64,000 nucleotides of DNA from Marivirga tractuosa DSM 4126 (GCF_000183425.1 NC_014759.1:248001-312000); one strand, 5' to 3'. Positions 1 to 9,296 are shown, numbered from the stretch's first letter. Notes: a model not told the origin generated them from the letters alone. Numbers and translations are program-made.

Positions 1-111
1 GCACCAAAATCCAGTAATGATAGTGCAGAGGGGAGAAGAGAAAACAGAAGAACTGAAATTATCTTGACTCCTAAATTGGATGAGTTATTTCAGATATTGG
101 AAACGAATTAG
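1..111 (+). CDS. OmpA/MotB-like C-terminal domain protein, 3' fragment
   Basis: An open frame enters from the left edge and ends at TAG 109-111, giving about 36 residues. The peptide contains NRRTEIILTPKLDELFQIL. The NRRTEI pattern followed by a short helix is typical of the very end of OmpA/MotB-type peptidoglycan-binding domains of Bacteroidota flagellar-motor-like or OmpA proteins. In that family the arginine-rich stretch closes the domain that binds diaminopimelate in the cell wall. Only the tail is visible, so the full architecture cannot be judged. The gene converges on the cyclophilin gene. Confidence 0.55.
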   Translation, partial: APKSSNDSAEGRRENRRTEIILTPKLDELFQILETN

Positions 112-124
112 TTATAAGTCTGGA

Positions 125-157
125 GTTAGAAGTGGGAAGTTGTATGCCACTTCTAAC
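125..157. terminator. Hairpin between convergent genes
   Basis: Perfect 11-bp inverted repeat: GTTAGAAGTGG at 125-135 and CCACTTCTAAC at 147-157 with an 11-nt loop. It is followed by a second short hairpin, CCCCC-TTT-GGGGG, at 167-179. Both lie between the end of the OmpA-like fragment and the end of the convergent cyclophilin gene, so a bidirectional terminator role is likely. No strong U-tract is present. Confidence 0.45.
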
Positions 158-191
158 TTCAAACTTCCCCCTTTGGGGGAGTAAGGGGGGT

Positions 192-626
192 TTACTCTAA
201 AATCGTCACTTTCTCCATCACATCTCCCTGGCGGATATCGTCAATAATATCCAAGCCCTCATACACTTTTCCAAAGGCAGTATGTTTTCCATCTAAGTGC
301 TGAGTGTTTTGTCTGCTGTGGCAGATGAAGAATTGAGAACCACCAGTGTTTTTACCTGCATGTGCCATAGATAAAACGCCTCTTTCGTGGTATTGCTTTT
401 CGCCATCCGTTTCGCAATCAATTGAGTAGCCTGGGCCGCCTGCTCCAGTTCCATCTGGACAACCGCCCTGCACTACAAAATCGGGAATAACTCTATGAAA
501 AGTTAATCCATCATAAAATCCTTTTTTAGCTAAATCGTGAAAGTTTTTCACAGTATTAGGCGTGGCATCATCGTAAAACTCTATTTTTAATGTGCCTTTG
601 TTGGTTACTATTTCTGCTTTGCTCAT
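192..626 (-). CDS. Peptidyl-prolyl cis-trans isomerase, cyclophilin type
   Basis: Compact 144-residue single-domain cyclophilin that catalyses cis-trans isomerisation of peptide bonds before proline. Visible signatures are [13 protein letters not shown] (residues 43-55, with catalytic Arg45), the SQFFI strand near 97-101 and HTAFGKV (115-121). There is no signal peptide, so it is expected in the cytoplasm. The size matches the short bacterial PpiB-like cyclophilins, which are smaller than eukaryotic ones because loops are missing. The start ATG at 626 begins the conserved strand directly. It is transcribed alone, convergent with the upstream OmpA-like gene. Confidence 0.93.
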   Translation of the reverse strand: MSKAEIVTNKGTLKIEFYDDATPNTVKNFHDLAKKGFYDGLTFHRVIPDFVVQGGCPDGTGAGGPGYSIDCETDGEKQYHERGVLSMAHAGKNTGGSQFFICHSRQNTQHLDGKHTAFGKVYEGLDIIDDIRQGDVMEKVTILE

Positions 627-725
627 TTATTTAAATTTATATTTATACTATTGTTGTAAGTTGTAGGTTCTAAGTATTAAGTAATTGATTATCAGACTAT
701 TAATTTAAACATACAATGCTGCACT

Positions 726-764
726 ACTTATTACCGAAATACTTATTACCGAAATACTTATTAC
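726..764. repeat. Short 15-bp tandem repeat upstream of cyclophilin gene
   Basis: The unit ACTTATTACCGAAAT occurs twice in a row (726-740, 741-755) and is followed by a partial third copy. It lies in the gap between the end of the NMT1-like gene and the start of the cyclophilin gene. No function is evident. Confidence 0.5.
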
Positions 765-783
765 TTAAAACTTAATACTATTC

Positions 784-1650
784 TTATATACTATTTCTCT
801 GCCATACTAACTGTTGAGTGTCTGCCATTTCATCAATGATATTTGCAGCTTTCAACGTATAAACTACATTTTTTAACATCTTATTACTGACCCATCCATC
901 TGTTGCCCATTCAGTAGCATGATACCATTTGGCAGCATCTTCTTTCTTAATCTCAAATCTTTTGCTCACAATATCAACGGCATCTTCATTTTCCATAAAC
1001 ATGGCTGAGGTTCTTTGGATTTGTCGTAGGACGCGTGATATATCTTTAGGTCTTTCGCTGATAATTTCATTATGAGCAGCTAAAACAAAACAAGGCCAAG
1101 GTGTTACATATTCACCAATCCTTTTCAATTCACCTCTTTCTACATAGGGCTTGGTGGTGTATTTTTCCCAATAGAAAACATCTGTCTCTTGTTTTTGAAG
1201 TGATGCTAATGCCCCTTTAAGATTTTTAATAATGTTAAATTGGGATTCATCTATTTTCTTGTCATTGTTTAGCGCATCTACTATGGGCATCAAGTGTGAT
1301 CCTGAACCAATTCTGCTTATGGCAAACTGCTTATCATAGATTTCCTTATGGTCTTTAATCGGATTCTCAGTACCGCTATGAATCCCCCAAATTAAAGGAC
1401 TTTTAACATAACCACTAATGATTTTGGCAGGTACACCTTGCAAAATCCCACTAACAATTCCTTCGGTTAAAATAGCGCAAATATCTACTTCATTATTGAT
1501 GAGCGCTTCTCGCATTTCACCAGTTCCGCCTTCAAATGTTTTCCATTCGATCTTCAGGCCTTCATTTTCAATTGCACCTGATTCAATTGCTAGGTGAATA
1601 GGGGTGTTGTAATGCTCCGGTACGCCACCGATTCTTATCGTTTTACTCAC
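784..1650 (-). CDS. NMT1/THI5-like substrate-binding domain protein
   Basis: Periplasmic-binding-protein fold resembling the SsuA/THI5/NMT1 family. The protein opens with TIRIGGVPEHYN and continues with EGGTGEMREAL and ILTEGIVSGILQG, the usual ligand-pocket region, followed by VKSPLIWGIH. The family binds small ligands such as pyrimidine precursors or sulfonates for uptake, or acts in menaquinone/thiamine-type metabolism. There is no signal peptide, so it may be cytoplasmic. I chose a GTG at 1650 because the fold begins right there (VSKTIRIGG). An ATG at 1737 would add 29 residues unlike the family. No transporter genes are adjacent. The gene is divergent from PBP1A. Confidence 0.7.
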   Translation of the reverse strand: MSKTIRIGGVPEHYNTPIHLAIESGAIENEGLKIEWKTFEGGTGEMREALINNEVDICAILTEGIVSGILQGVPAKIISGYVKSPLIWGIHSGTENPIKDHKEIYDKQFAISRIGSGSHLMPIVDALNNDKKIDESQFNIIKNLKGALASLQKQETDVFYWEKYTTKPYVERGELKRIGEYVTPWPCFVLAAHNEIISERPKDISRVLRQIQRTSAMFMENEDAVDIVSKRFEIKKEDAAKWYHATEWATDGWVSNKMLKNVVYTLKAANIIDEMADTQQLVWQRNSI

Positions 1651-1803
1651 AATGTCATTCTTTTTTTGAGTGTACAAACATACAATCTTTCTGTTTTGAA
1701 ATAATGAAAAATCTAAGCTTTTGTTTAAAATTATCATCTAAAATGACTTTTCTATTACACTTTTTAAAGTGATTTTCCGTTCTTCGCAGGATAAATAGCT
1801 AGC

Positions 1804-4119
1804 ATGCCGAAAAAGAAGAAGAAAAAGACACTTAAACATCGAATCATTAAATTCTTATCCATTTGTACTGGAGCAGGATTATTATTTATCCTATTGTTTT
1901 TCTATAGCATTAAAGCAGGATTGTTTGGCAGTTTACCTGATGATAAAGTACTTAATAACATCAAAAATGCTCAGGCAACTGAAATATTAGATGAAAACGA
2001 TGAGAATATTGGGTTTTTATATCGTAGCTATAGATCAAATGTCGGCTATAATGAATTGCCACAGCACTTAATTGATGCTTTAGTGGCTACTGAGGATGTT
2101 CGTTTTTTTGAGCATTCAGGTATTGATTATAGAAGTCTGGTCAGGGTTATAGTTAAAACAGTTATTCTACAGGATCGGTCTGCAGGAGGAGGCAGCACGC
2201 TTTCACAACAGTTGGCAAAGAACTTATTTCCAAGAGAATATTCCCATAGAATTGAAATTATTGTCATCAAGATTAAGGAAGCTATAATTGCCAAGCGTCT
2301 GGAAGAGATCTATTCAAAAGAAGAACTGCTAACCTTATATCTTAATACTGTTAGTTTTCCAGACAATACTTTTGGAATTGAAGCCGCTTCACAGACTTTT
2401 TTTAATAAGCCAGTTAAAGCGTTAAGCTTGGAAGAATCGGCCATATTGGTTGGGAGTTTGAAAGCCACCTATACTTACAATCCTCGAATTTTTCCAGAGA
2501 ATAGCTTTGAGAGAAGAAATGTAGTGCTTTCTCAAATGGAGAAATATGACAAATTAAGTGAGGAAGAATATCAAAAAGCTGTTGCTAAAGAAATCAAGCT
2601 TGATTATCGCCCAGTAAAGGCGGATCAAGGAATTGCACCTTATTTCCGAGAACAAGTTAGAAAAGAATTAGTGAAATGGGCTGATGATTATAAAAAAGCA
2701 AATGGAGAATCTGTAGATATTTATGGAGATGGATTAAAGATTCATACTACGCTGAATGCAAGAATGCAACGCTATGCTGAGTCAGCAATGAAGAAGCATA
2801 TGCAGGATTTGCAAAAAGCATTTGAAAATAATTGGGGCAATCTTGCACCCTGGAAAAAGAAGGAAGTTTATGAACAATACATTAAACGTTCTTATCACTA
2901 TAAGGCCCTAAAGAATCAAGGAAAACCGGATGCAGAGATTGTTAAAATCTTAAATGAAAAGAAAGAAATGCAAGTTTTCGACTGGTCGGGTAGCGATGTA
3001 CAGACCATGAGCGTAATTGACAGTATTCAGCATTCCCTAAAAACCTTGCAATCTGGATTTGTAGCCATGGATCCAAAATCTGGAGCTATTAAAACATGGA
3101 TAGGTGGAATTGATTTTGAGTACTTTAAATATGATCATGTAAAACAGAGTAAAAGACAAGTCGGTTCTACATTTAAGCCATTGGTTTATATGACGGCTTT
3201 GAATAATGGTGTGGAGCCTTGTGATTATTTCCCTGCCAGAGCGGTTTCTTATGAGAATCTGGAAGGGTGGAAGCCTACTAATAGTGATGATGAGGATTAT
3301 ACGCATATTAATGTCAGCATGCAGGAAGCTTTGAGGAAATCCATGAATACAGTTTCTGTTAAGATTTTGGAAGAAACGGGTATTCCATCGGTTATCAATT
3401 TAGCAAAAGCAGTAGGAATCAAATCAGATCTTCCCGAAGTGGCTTCTTTGGCTTTAGGTACTGCAGAACTCAGTATGCTAGAATTGGCAACTGCTTACTC
3501 TTCTTTCTTAAATGAAGGAAAAGCATCAGATCCATTTTTTATAGAGAAAATTACTGATGCATCCGGAAAAGTTTTAGCAGAATTTAAACCTGAAAATGAA
3601 TATGAAAAAGCTTTTTCAGATCTCAATCAGGAAATGATTCTAAGTATGATGCAAGAAGTTGTTAATTCTGGAACAGCGTCTAGGTTAAGATGGAGATATA
3701 ACTTAAAAAATGATATTGCAGGGAAGACGGGCACTACTCAGAACAATAGGGATGGCTGGTTTGTAGGCTTATTACCTAATCTGGTTACCATAAGTTGGAC
3801 CGGTTCAGATAATGGCAGTATTGGCTTTAGAAGCACCTCCATAGGGCAGGGAGCCAATTCAGCCTTGCCAATATTTGGCTTATGGATGCAACAAGTAAAT
3901 GCTGATCAAAGTTTAAATCAATATAGCAAAAGTCAATTCAGTCCTTTGTCTGACAAAGCAGAGAGATTAATGGATTGTCCTCCAATTAAAGAAGATGGAT
4001 TTTTCAAAAAGCTATTTACCAATCCTGATAAAGAGAAAAGCAAGGATTTTGATAAAGATGGAAAGGAAAAGAAGGGGCTATTTAAACGAATTAAAAAGCT
4101 TTTTAATAAAGATGGGTAA
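1804..4119 (+). CDS. mrcA: Class A penicillin-binding protein 1A (transglycosylase/transpeptidase)
   Basis: Bifunctional peptidoglycan synthase of 771 residues, anchored in the inner membrane. A basic tail (MPKKKKKK) is followed by one transmembrane helix at about residues 17-35. The GT51 glycosyltransferase domain shows EDVRFFEHSG with catalytic Glu97, then GGSTLSQQLAKNLF. The transpeptidase domain shows the SxxK motif STFK (nucleophile Ser455), SMN at 513-515 and KTG at 641-643. The GT domain polymerises lipid II glycans and the TP domain cross-links stem peptides. A lysine-rich tail of about 50 residues follows the catalytic domains. Length and order match class A PBPs. The gene stands alone between divergent and convergent neighbours. 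Confidence 0.95.
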   Translation: MPKKKKKKTLKHRIIKFLSICTGAGLLFILLFFYSIKAGLFGSLPDDKVLNNIKNAQATEILDENDENIGFLYRSYRSNVGYNELPQHLIDALVATEDVRFFEHSGIDYRSLVRVIVKTVILQDRSAGGGSTLSQQLAKNLFPREYSHRIEIIVIKIKEAIIAKRLEEIYSKEELLTLYLNTVSFPDNTFGIEAASQTFFNKPVKALSLEESAILVGSLKATYTYNPRIFPENSFERRNVVLSQMEKYDKLSEEEYQKAVAKEIKLDYRPVKADQGIAPYFREQVRKELVKWADDYKKANGESVDIYGDGLKIHTTLNARMQRYAESAMKKHMQDLQKAFENNWGNLAPWKKKEVYEQYIKRSYHYKALKNQGKPDAEIVKILNEKKEMQVFDWSGSDVQTMSVIDSIQHSLKTLQSGFVAMDPKSGAIKTWIGGIDFEYFKYDHVKQSKRQVGSTFKPLVYMTALNNGVEPCDYFPARAVSYENLEGWKPTNSDDEDYTHINVSMQEALRKSMNTVSVKILEETGIPSVINLAKAVGIKSDLPEVASLALGTAELSMLELATAYSSFLNEGKASDPFFIEKITDASGKVLAEFKPENEYEKAFSDLNQEMILSMMQEVVNSGTASRLRWRYNLKNDIAGKTGTTQNNRDGWFVGLLPNLVTISWTGSDNGSIGFRSTSIGQGANSALPIFGLWMQQVNADQSLNQYSKSQFSPLSDKAERLMDCPPIKEDGFFKKLFTNPDKEKSKDFDKDGKEKKGLFKRIKKLFNKDG

Positions 4120-4502
4120 TATGTCAATGTCATTTTGTTACGGTATTATTTCTTATCCATTTCCTATCTGTTCGTCATCGTAAGTTAGCTGTCCCACACT
4201 GAAAGTCAGGAGGTAGGGATCTATTCATTTTAACCAAAGGTTAAAATATTAAGAATGAGTCTTTGATTTAAAATTGAATTTAAATCTGCTTTAAGAAATT
4301 TTTAGATTGTAGATTACTGAAACGAAGTTTCAATACACTAGATCCCTTACTTCAAAGGGAATGACGGCATGAGCCATGATTGTAGATGCCAATTGATTGC
4401 TCCGCCACCTACCTACTAACGGCTAATTATTTCTTTGAGAATCTTAGTGAAATTCTTTGCGTCTTTTGTGGTTACAAAAAATAGCCTTTGGCTATCTTCA
4501 GT
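4120..4502. repeat. Intergenic region with REP-like elements
   Basis: This 383-bp gap between convergent genes has no credible gene. It holds a perfect hairpin, ATTTTAACC-AAA-GGTTAAAAT, at 4227-4247 that follows the phrase GGGATCTATT. A REP-like core GATCCC...GGGAATGACGGC lies at 4341-4368. The same combination (a hairpin of the form ATTTTAAYC-AAA-GRTTAAAAT beside a GAT-CCT...ATGACG core) recurs at 40,824-40,879, so this is a dispersed intergenic repeat family. The hairpins could also help stop transcription of the two converging genes. Confidence 0.55.
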
Positions 4503-6539
4503 TTAAAACCTTATCCCTGCAAATGAAATATCATCAGTTTGTTCCTGATCACCTTTCCAATCCAATATTGTTTTCTCTAATTTTGCTTTTTGCTGGTCCA
4601 GCGGCAATATTTTAATTTCATCTAGTAGTTTTCTTAGCCTTTTACGCATGAATTTTTTGTCCTTATTGCCTCCAAACTGATCTACATAGCCATCTGAAAA
4701 CATATAAATTTGGGTGTCTTTGCTCAAATCTATTGTTGTGTTCTTTGCTTGTTTACGCTCAGTTTCAGTAAAACCACCAATAGAAAACCGTTCTCCCTTA
4801 TAAGTTTTCCAATCATTTTGCTGGTAAACTAAAATGTCCATGCTTGCTCCAGAGAAAGTAAGCTTTTGATTTTTTGTGTCAAAACACAGCAATGCAATAT
4901 CTAAACCATCACTTGAAGAGTTTTCCTTGTACTGAAGGCTATTCAATACGGCTTCATCTAACCTACTGATGATTTTGGCACAATCATTTTCATTTTGTTG
5001 AATGACTATGCTGTTGAGTAAATCGTTTGCCATGACAGTCATAAAGGCGCCTGGAATCCCATGTCCCGTGCAATCTGCAAAAGCGAAAAATATTTTATCT
5101 TTTTTGCGTGTAAACCAATAAAAATCACCACTCACTATAGATTTGGGGATATACAGCATAAAAAATTCATGAAAAACAGATTTTATTTTAGTTAAATCTG
5201 GAAGTATGGCTTTTTGAATGTGCTGGGCATACCATATACTTTTCATAATTTCTGAGGTAGCTTCTTCTAATGCTTGTTTTTGCTCTAGTATGCTGTCTCT
5301 TTGCGCTTCTATTTCATCTCTATTTTCCTTTATTTCTGATTTTTGAAAGTTTATTTCTTGATTCTTTTGCTCAAGCAAGCGATGAGATTTATTCTGAAGT
5401 TGGTATCTGTTGTAACTAACAAAAGCAACTATTGCTAGCAACAGCCCTAAGGCCGTAAGAAAATAATTAGAGTTTTTTCTTCTAATCAATTGTAGATTAG
5501 TGATTTCAGCCTTGTTAGTAAGGAGTTGGATTTCTTTTTCCTTGGATTGAATCTCAAAATTCTTTTCTAATTGAGATACCTTGCTGTTTAAATCCTGATT
5601 GAAAATAGAATCATTTAGGGATTTAAATTTTTTATAGGCCCTTAGTGATTTTTCAAATTGCTTATTGTGCTCATAAATTTTCGATAATCCCTTGTAGGAT
5701 TCTTTCAATACCTCCAAAGCTTCCACTTCCTGGGCTGATTGAATGGCTTTATTGAAATAATTTTGTGCGTTTTTAAAATTTTTGTTAGCAAGATAACTTT
5801 CTGCTAAACTCTTGATTATGTAGGTTTTGTCATAATGGTTTTCGCCTTTAGGAACTGCCAATAAGGCTTTTTCAGTAAAGTAAATTGCAGAATCTTTATC
5901 TCCATAATCTTTATGGTAGATACCAAGATTATGTAATGAATTATAGATGCCCACTACATTATTCAGTTGTTTATCAATTTCATAGCATTGTCGGAAGTAT
6001 TGAACTGCTTTTTGAGGCATCTCCCTTTTCATGTAGAGCAATCCTAAATTGCTCATCGTATTTGAGATACCTAAGGAATCATTAGATGAGTTTTTGATTT
6101 TTAAGGATTCTTCATAATAATAGGTAGACTTATCTAATCTCCCAATTTCATCATAAATAATCCCCACATTATTCATCGCTCTCGAAAGGGACTGGGGATT
6201 GTGCAGTCCTTTCTCAATTTCAAGTACTTTCAAAAAGTATTCAAGGGTTTTATCATATGCACCTAATCCATAATATGCTATGCCAAGGTTGTTTAATAAT
6301 TGAATTTCAGAATATTTGTCTTTGGTGTTTCTTGCTAATTCTAATCCTTGCAGACCATAAAAAATTGCTTGAGATGGTTCTGAAGTACTATAACTATAAA
6401 GTAATTCTTTGTAAATGTTTATGCGGGTACTATCCTCGATTTCTTTAGATAATAAGTTCTGCAGACTATCGGATTTTTCATTTCCCAATAATGGAAAGCA
6501 GCATATAAGAAATAGAAAAATAAATGTTGTTACTCGCAT
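4503..6539 (-). CDS. TPR-containing membrane SpoIIE-type protein phosphatase
   Basis: The 678-residue sensor-like protein begins with a signal peptide (MRVTTFIFLFLICCFPLLG). A periplasmic array of tetratricopeptide repeats covers about residues 40-310, with repeated NNLG/SNLG/HNLG helices. One transmembrane helix lies at 359-376 and a coiled coil at about 380-430. The cytoplasmic PP2C/SpoIIE phosphatase domain runs from about 440 to 678, with SGDFYW at 470-475 and DCTGHGIPGA at 489-498, the metal-binding aspartates of the family. Such proteins sense a periplasmic signal and dephosphorylate Ser/Thr sites, often on anti-sigma-antagonist-like partners. No target gene is adjacent. The SiaB/SiaC genes 6 kb away are a possible but unproven partner. 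Confidence 0.88.
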   Translation of the reverse strand: MRVTTFIFLFLICCFPLLGNEKSDSLQNLLSKEIEDSTRINIYKELLYSYSTSEPSQAIFYGLQGLELARNTKDKYSEIQLLNNLGIAYYGLGAYDKTLEYFLKVLEIEKGLHNPQSLSRAMNNVGIIYDEIGRLDKSTYYYEESLKIKNSSNDSLGISNTMSNLGLLYMKREMPQKAVQYFRQCYEIDKQLNNVVGIYNSLHNLGIYHKDYGDKDSAIYFTEKALLAVPKGENHYDKTYIIKSLAESYLANKNFKNAQNYFNKAIQSAQEVEALEVLKESYKGLSKIYEHNKQFEKSLRAYKKFKSLNDSIFNQDLNSKVSQLEKNFEIQSKEKEIQLLTNKAEITNLQLIRRKNSNYFLTALGLLLAIVAFVSYNRYQLQNKSHRLLEQKNQEINFQKSEIKENRDEIEAQRDSILEQKQALEEATSEIMKSIWYAQHIQKAILPDLTKIKSVFHEFFMLYIPKSIVSGDFYWFTRKKDKIFFAFADCTGHGIPGAFMTVMANDLLNSIVIQQNENDCAKIISRLDEAVLNSLQYKENSSSDGLDIALLCFDTKNQKLTFSGASMDILVYQQNDWKTYKGERFSIGGFTETERKQAKNTTIDLSKDTQIYMFSDGYVDQFGGNKDKKFMRKRLRKLLDEIKILPLDQQKAKLEKTILDWKGDQEQTDDISFAGIRF

Positions 6540-6663
6540 TCAGTAAGTTTTGTAATAAAAAAAGTCAATTTATTATAATATAATCACCAAAACAATATTA
6601 GGCTTTCAATACTTTTGCTTTCATAATTATATTAGATTTATGAGTTAATTTACCCGATGAAAT

Positions 6664-7407
6664 CTATTTCGCTGGATACCAATTCCTGAGTCTAACTTCG
6701 ATTCCACTATTTTTCTCATTCACTAATGATTTGAATTGTTCAACATCAGCTAAACCTCCCTGACCTCTAAAATGGAAAGGATAAACTATGGTAGGTTTGA
6801 ATTCCAATACGGCATCAGACGCTTGTTCAATTGACATAGTATAGGGTAAGTTCATGCAAATAAAGGCAACATCTACATTTTGCAATGCTCTCATTTCTGG
6901 TATGTCTTCTGTATCTCCTGAAATGTAAATTAGCTTATCTGCAATCTTCAACAAGTATCCGTTGCCTCTTCCTTTGGTGTGCCTTGAATCTTCTGATTCG
7001 GGTAAATTGTACATAGGTAAAGCTGAAATTTCAATTCCTTTAAAAGATGTGCTTTTGTTATTGTTGAGTATTTCAATGGCGCTATTTTCTATTTCTTCCA
7101 TTTTCTTTGCAACAGCTTCTGGTACGATGAAATGCGAATTGGAAGTATTTAGAGCTTGTAATGTTTCCTGATTAAGATGGTCGCCATGGATATCCGTGAT
7201 TAAGATTAAATCCGCATCATTTAAGTTTTGAAATCCATCTGCACCACCATATGGATCAACATATATTGTGAGACCTTCGTATTCCATAGCTAATGTGCCA
7301 TGAACAATTGGGTGGATTTTAATATCGCCCTTGTTGGTGGGAATAATATCCTGAGCAAATAGGTTTGTGCTAAACAGTGCAAATACAAATAGGAATAGAT
7401 TTTTCAT
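6664..7407 (-). CDS. Exported MBL-fold metal-dependent hydrolase
   Basis: 247 residues with a signal peptide (MKNLFLFVFALFSTNLFAQ). The metallo-beta-lactamase fold is shown by TDIHGDHLN (71-79), SGDTEDIPEM and a late PFHFRGQGG. The first ligand of the usual HxHxDH motif is Asp72 here (D-x-H-x-D-H). This resembles the UPF0173-like branch of the superfamily used on diverse esters and lactones rather than true beta-lactamases. The substrate is unknown. The gene lies 63 bp downstream of the flavoprotein gene on the same strand, so the two might be co-transcribed. Confidence 0.8.
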   Translation of the reverse strand: MKNLFLFVFALFSTNLFAQDIIPTNKGDIKIHPIVHGTLAMEYEGLTIYVDPYGGADGFQNLNDADLILITDIHGDHLNQETLQALNTSNSHFIVPEAVAKKMEEIENSAIEILNNNKSTSFKGIEISALPMYNLPESEDSRHTKGRGNGYLLKIADKLIYISGDTEDIPEMRALQNVDVAFICMNLPYTMSIEQASDAVLEFKPTIVYPFHFRGQGGLADVEQFKSLVNEKNSGIEVRLRNWYPAK

Positions 7408-7470
7408 AAGTTTTTTCTTTTAGGAACAATTTATTTCGTCTAATGTTGAACCAGTCATCACATTTTACAT

Positions 7471-8955
7471 TTAAATCATAATGCGTTCATTTTTGGCGCA
7501 ATCATAGCAATAGCAATTAACTTTATCTTTTAATAGACCTGATTTTAGAATGGATTTATTAAGAAGAGCACGAACACTTTCCTGGATGCCTTCCGTTATG
7601 CTAGGGTGGGGATGTACGCACTCTGCCAATTCTTCAATCCCTTTATTCATACTAATAAGCAATGCTACTGCTTGAATGGCTGCTGAAGCTTGTTCACCAA
7701 CAACTCTCATACCCAATATTCTCATCTCCTCGTCATTGGTTACCAATAGCTTAATGAAACCTTGTGTGTTTCTTTTTGCCACAGCTCTTGCAATAGTAGA
7801 GTAATCTGTTGTGACTACCTTGTAATTCAATCCTTTTTCTTGAGCAGTCTTTTCATTATAGCCGACACCCGCAACTTCTGGATTTAAAAACATGATGGTA
7901 CTAATGTTTTCGTAAACGAGCTTCTTTTTGGGCGTTCCGAATATTTTCTCTACTGCATACCTCCCTTCCAATTCACCCACATTAACTAGATTAATATCAG
8001 CGGTAATATCGCCCACTGCATATATATTTTTAACTGATGTTTTAGTGTCATCATCTTCTACACCTCTTTTGCCCATTTTAACAGGCACAGCATCTTTCCA
8101 TAGGTTTTCATAATTGGGCACTCTGCCAACTGAAACCAAAGCTTTATCTACTTCAAAAGTTTCTTGATGCCCATCAGAGAAATCTAATTTATAGACTACC
8201 TTCCCATTTTTTCTTTCCATTTGAGATAAGGAAGAATTTCTGTGGATATGTACTCCTTGAGCTTCTAAATTCTTTTCTATAACTGCTACAACATCAGGAT
8301 CTTCAAATGGGAGAATGCTATCGCCTTTATCAATTAAATTCACTTTAGTTTGTCCAAATCCTGAAAATATAGTGGCGTATTCGCAACCGATCACTCCAGC
8401 ACCGACAATAACCATGCTTTTAGGGAAATCATCCATTAGTTCAATGCCATCACTGGTCAGGATATACTTTTCATCAATTGGAATATTGGGCAGGTACCTA
8501 GGTCTACTTCCAGTTGCTATAATGATATTTTCTGTTTCAAATGCCAGGCGTTCATTTGCCGTTTCTACCTCCACAATATGTTCACTGATAATAGAAGCAT
8601 TCCCTTGGATGAAATCAATGTACGAAGAGTATTTTGGATTTTTCTGTAATTCAAACAAATGGTCTTTTAGTAAATCAACTCTTTCTTTTACAGCGTTTCT
8701 CACCTCAGATTGTATTTCCTTCCATAATGCTTTTGGAGGTTCCATATGATATCGATCTAAGTTTTTTCGGAAAGCTAACATGTCTCTTGAAAGCTCCCAG
8801 AGGGTTTTAGAGGATAAAGCGCCATTGGTTATGCCTGCTCCACCCATGACATTTTTTTCAACTAGTAAAGTTTTCTTTTTTAAATCTACCGCTCGCATGG
8901 CGGCCGCATAACCAGAAGGTCCAGCTCCAATGATTATCAACTCATATTGATCCAT
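7471..8955 (-). CDS. Lipoamide-dehydrogenase-like flavoprotein lacking redox cysteines
   Basis: 494-residue class I pyridine nucleotide-disulfide oxidoreductase fold. It has an FAD site GAGPSGYAAA (10-19), a second dinucleotide site VIVGAGVIGCEYA and a dimerisation-domain signature HPHPSITE. Where dihydrolipoyl dehydrogenase has the redox CxxxxC, this protein reads GGAGITNGALSSK (38-50), so both cysteines are replaced by Gly41 and Ala46. It therefore cannot use the classical disulfide. Soluble transhydrogenase (SthA) is a related family that also lacks the pair. The C-terminus carries CYCYDC (481-486), not usual in the family and suggestive of metal binding. NAD(P)/FAD oxidoreductase is the safe call; the substrate is unknown. 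Confidence 0.82.
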   Translation of the reverse strand: MDQYELIIIGAGPSGYAAAMRAVDLKKKTLLVEKNVMGGAGITNGALSSKTLWELSRDMLAFRKNLDRYHMEPPKALWKEIQSEVRNAVKERVDLLKDHLFELQKNPKYSSYIDFIQGNASIISEHIVEVETANERLAFETENIIIATGSRPRYLPNIPIDEKYILTSDGIELMDDFPKSMVIVGAGVIGCEYATIFSGFGQTKVNLIDKGDSILPFEDPDVVAVIEKNLEAQGVHIHRNSSLSQMERKNGKVVYKLDFSDGHQETFEVDKALVSVGRVPNYENLWKDAVPVKMGKRGVEDDDTKTSVKNIYAVGDITADINLVNVGELEGRYAVEKIFGTPKKKLVYENISTIMFLNPEVAGVGYNEKTAQEKGLNYKVVTTDYSTIARAVAKRNTQGFIKLLVTNDEEMRILGMRVVGEQASAAIQAVALLISMNKGIEELAECVHPHPSITEGIQESVRALLNKSILKSGLLKDKVNCYCYDCAKNERIMI

Positions 8956-9296
8956 AAACAGATTTTATTTATGTAGCAATATAAAAAGTTTAAAGGAAAA
9001 AATGGTGTTTTATAAAGGATTATGGAATGTCAATGCAATTTATAATTGCATTGACTGAAGGCTCAAAAATGATTTTGAAAAGGTACCTCTGTAATGATAT
9101 GGACTTAAAACTATGCTCTAATTCCTTTTAACATTTTTGAATATTAATTTTAATTAGTCATAGTGTGAGTTATTTTGTTTCTTTTGCCACAGGCAGTGAT
9201 AACCAACAGATACAGTGCAGACACCCACAAACAAAAACTGCCATGAGAACTAAATCCCATGGCAGTATATATTTAACTTAACTGAAAAAGCTTTAA
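8956..9296. other. Intergenic region with a 27-bp palindrome and the pckA terminator
   Basis: This 341-bp gap has no gene. A near-perfect palindrome lies at 9029-9055, with GTCAATGCAATT and AATTGCATTGAC separated by TAT. It sits 74-100 bp upstream of the flavoprotein start, where an operator could lie. It has no flanking U-tract. The pckA terminator is at 9231-9266. The rest is plain AT-rich sequence. Confidence 0.55.
9231..9266 (-). terminator. Intrinsic terminator of pckA
   Basis: Read on the minus strand, ACTGCCATG (9266-9258), a 12-nt loop and CATGGCAGT (9245-9237) are followed by a T-rich run (TTTTTG). It starts 31 bp past the pckA stop codon. The perfect 9-bp stem with a trailing U-tract is a standard Rho-independent terminator. 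Confidence 0.8.

Noticed and set aside
4503..6539. SpoIIE-type phosphatase as SiaA, part of one operon with siaBC
   Set aside because: It is on the opposite strand and 6 kb away with unrelated genes between; a functional link is only possible, not shown.
8315..8749. Plus-strand open frame of 144 codons
   Set aside because: It lies wholly antisense to the well-supported flavoprotein gene, and its peptide has no recognisable motif.
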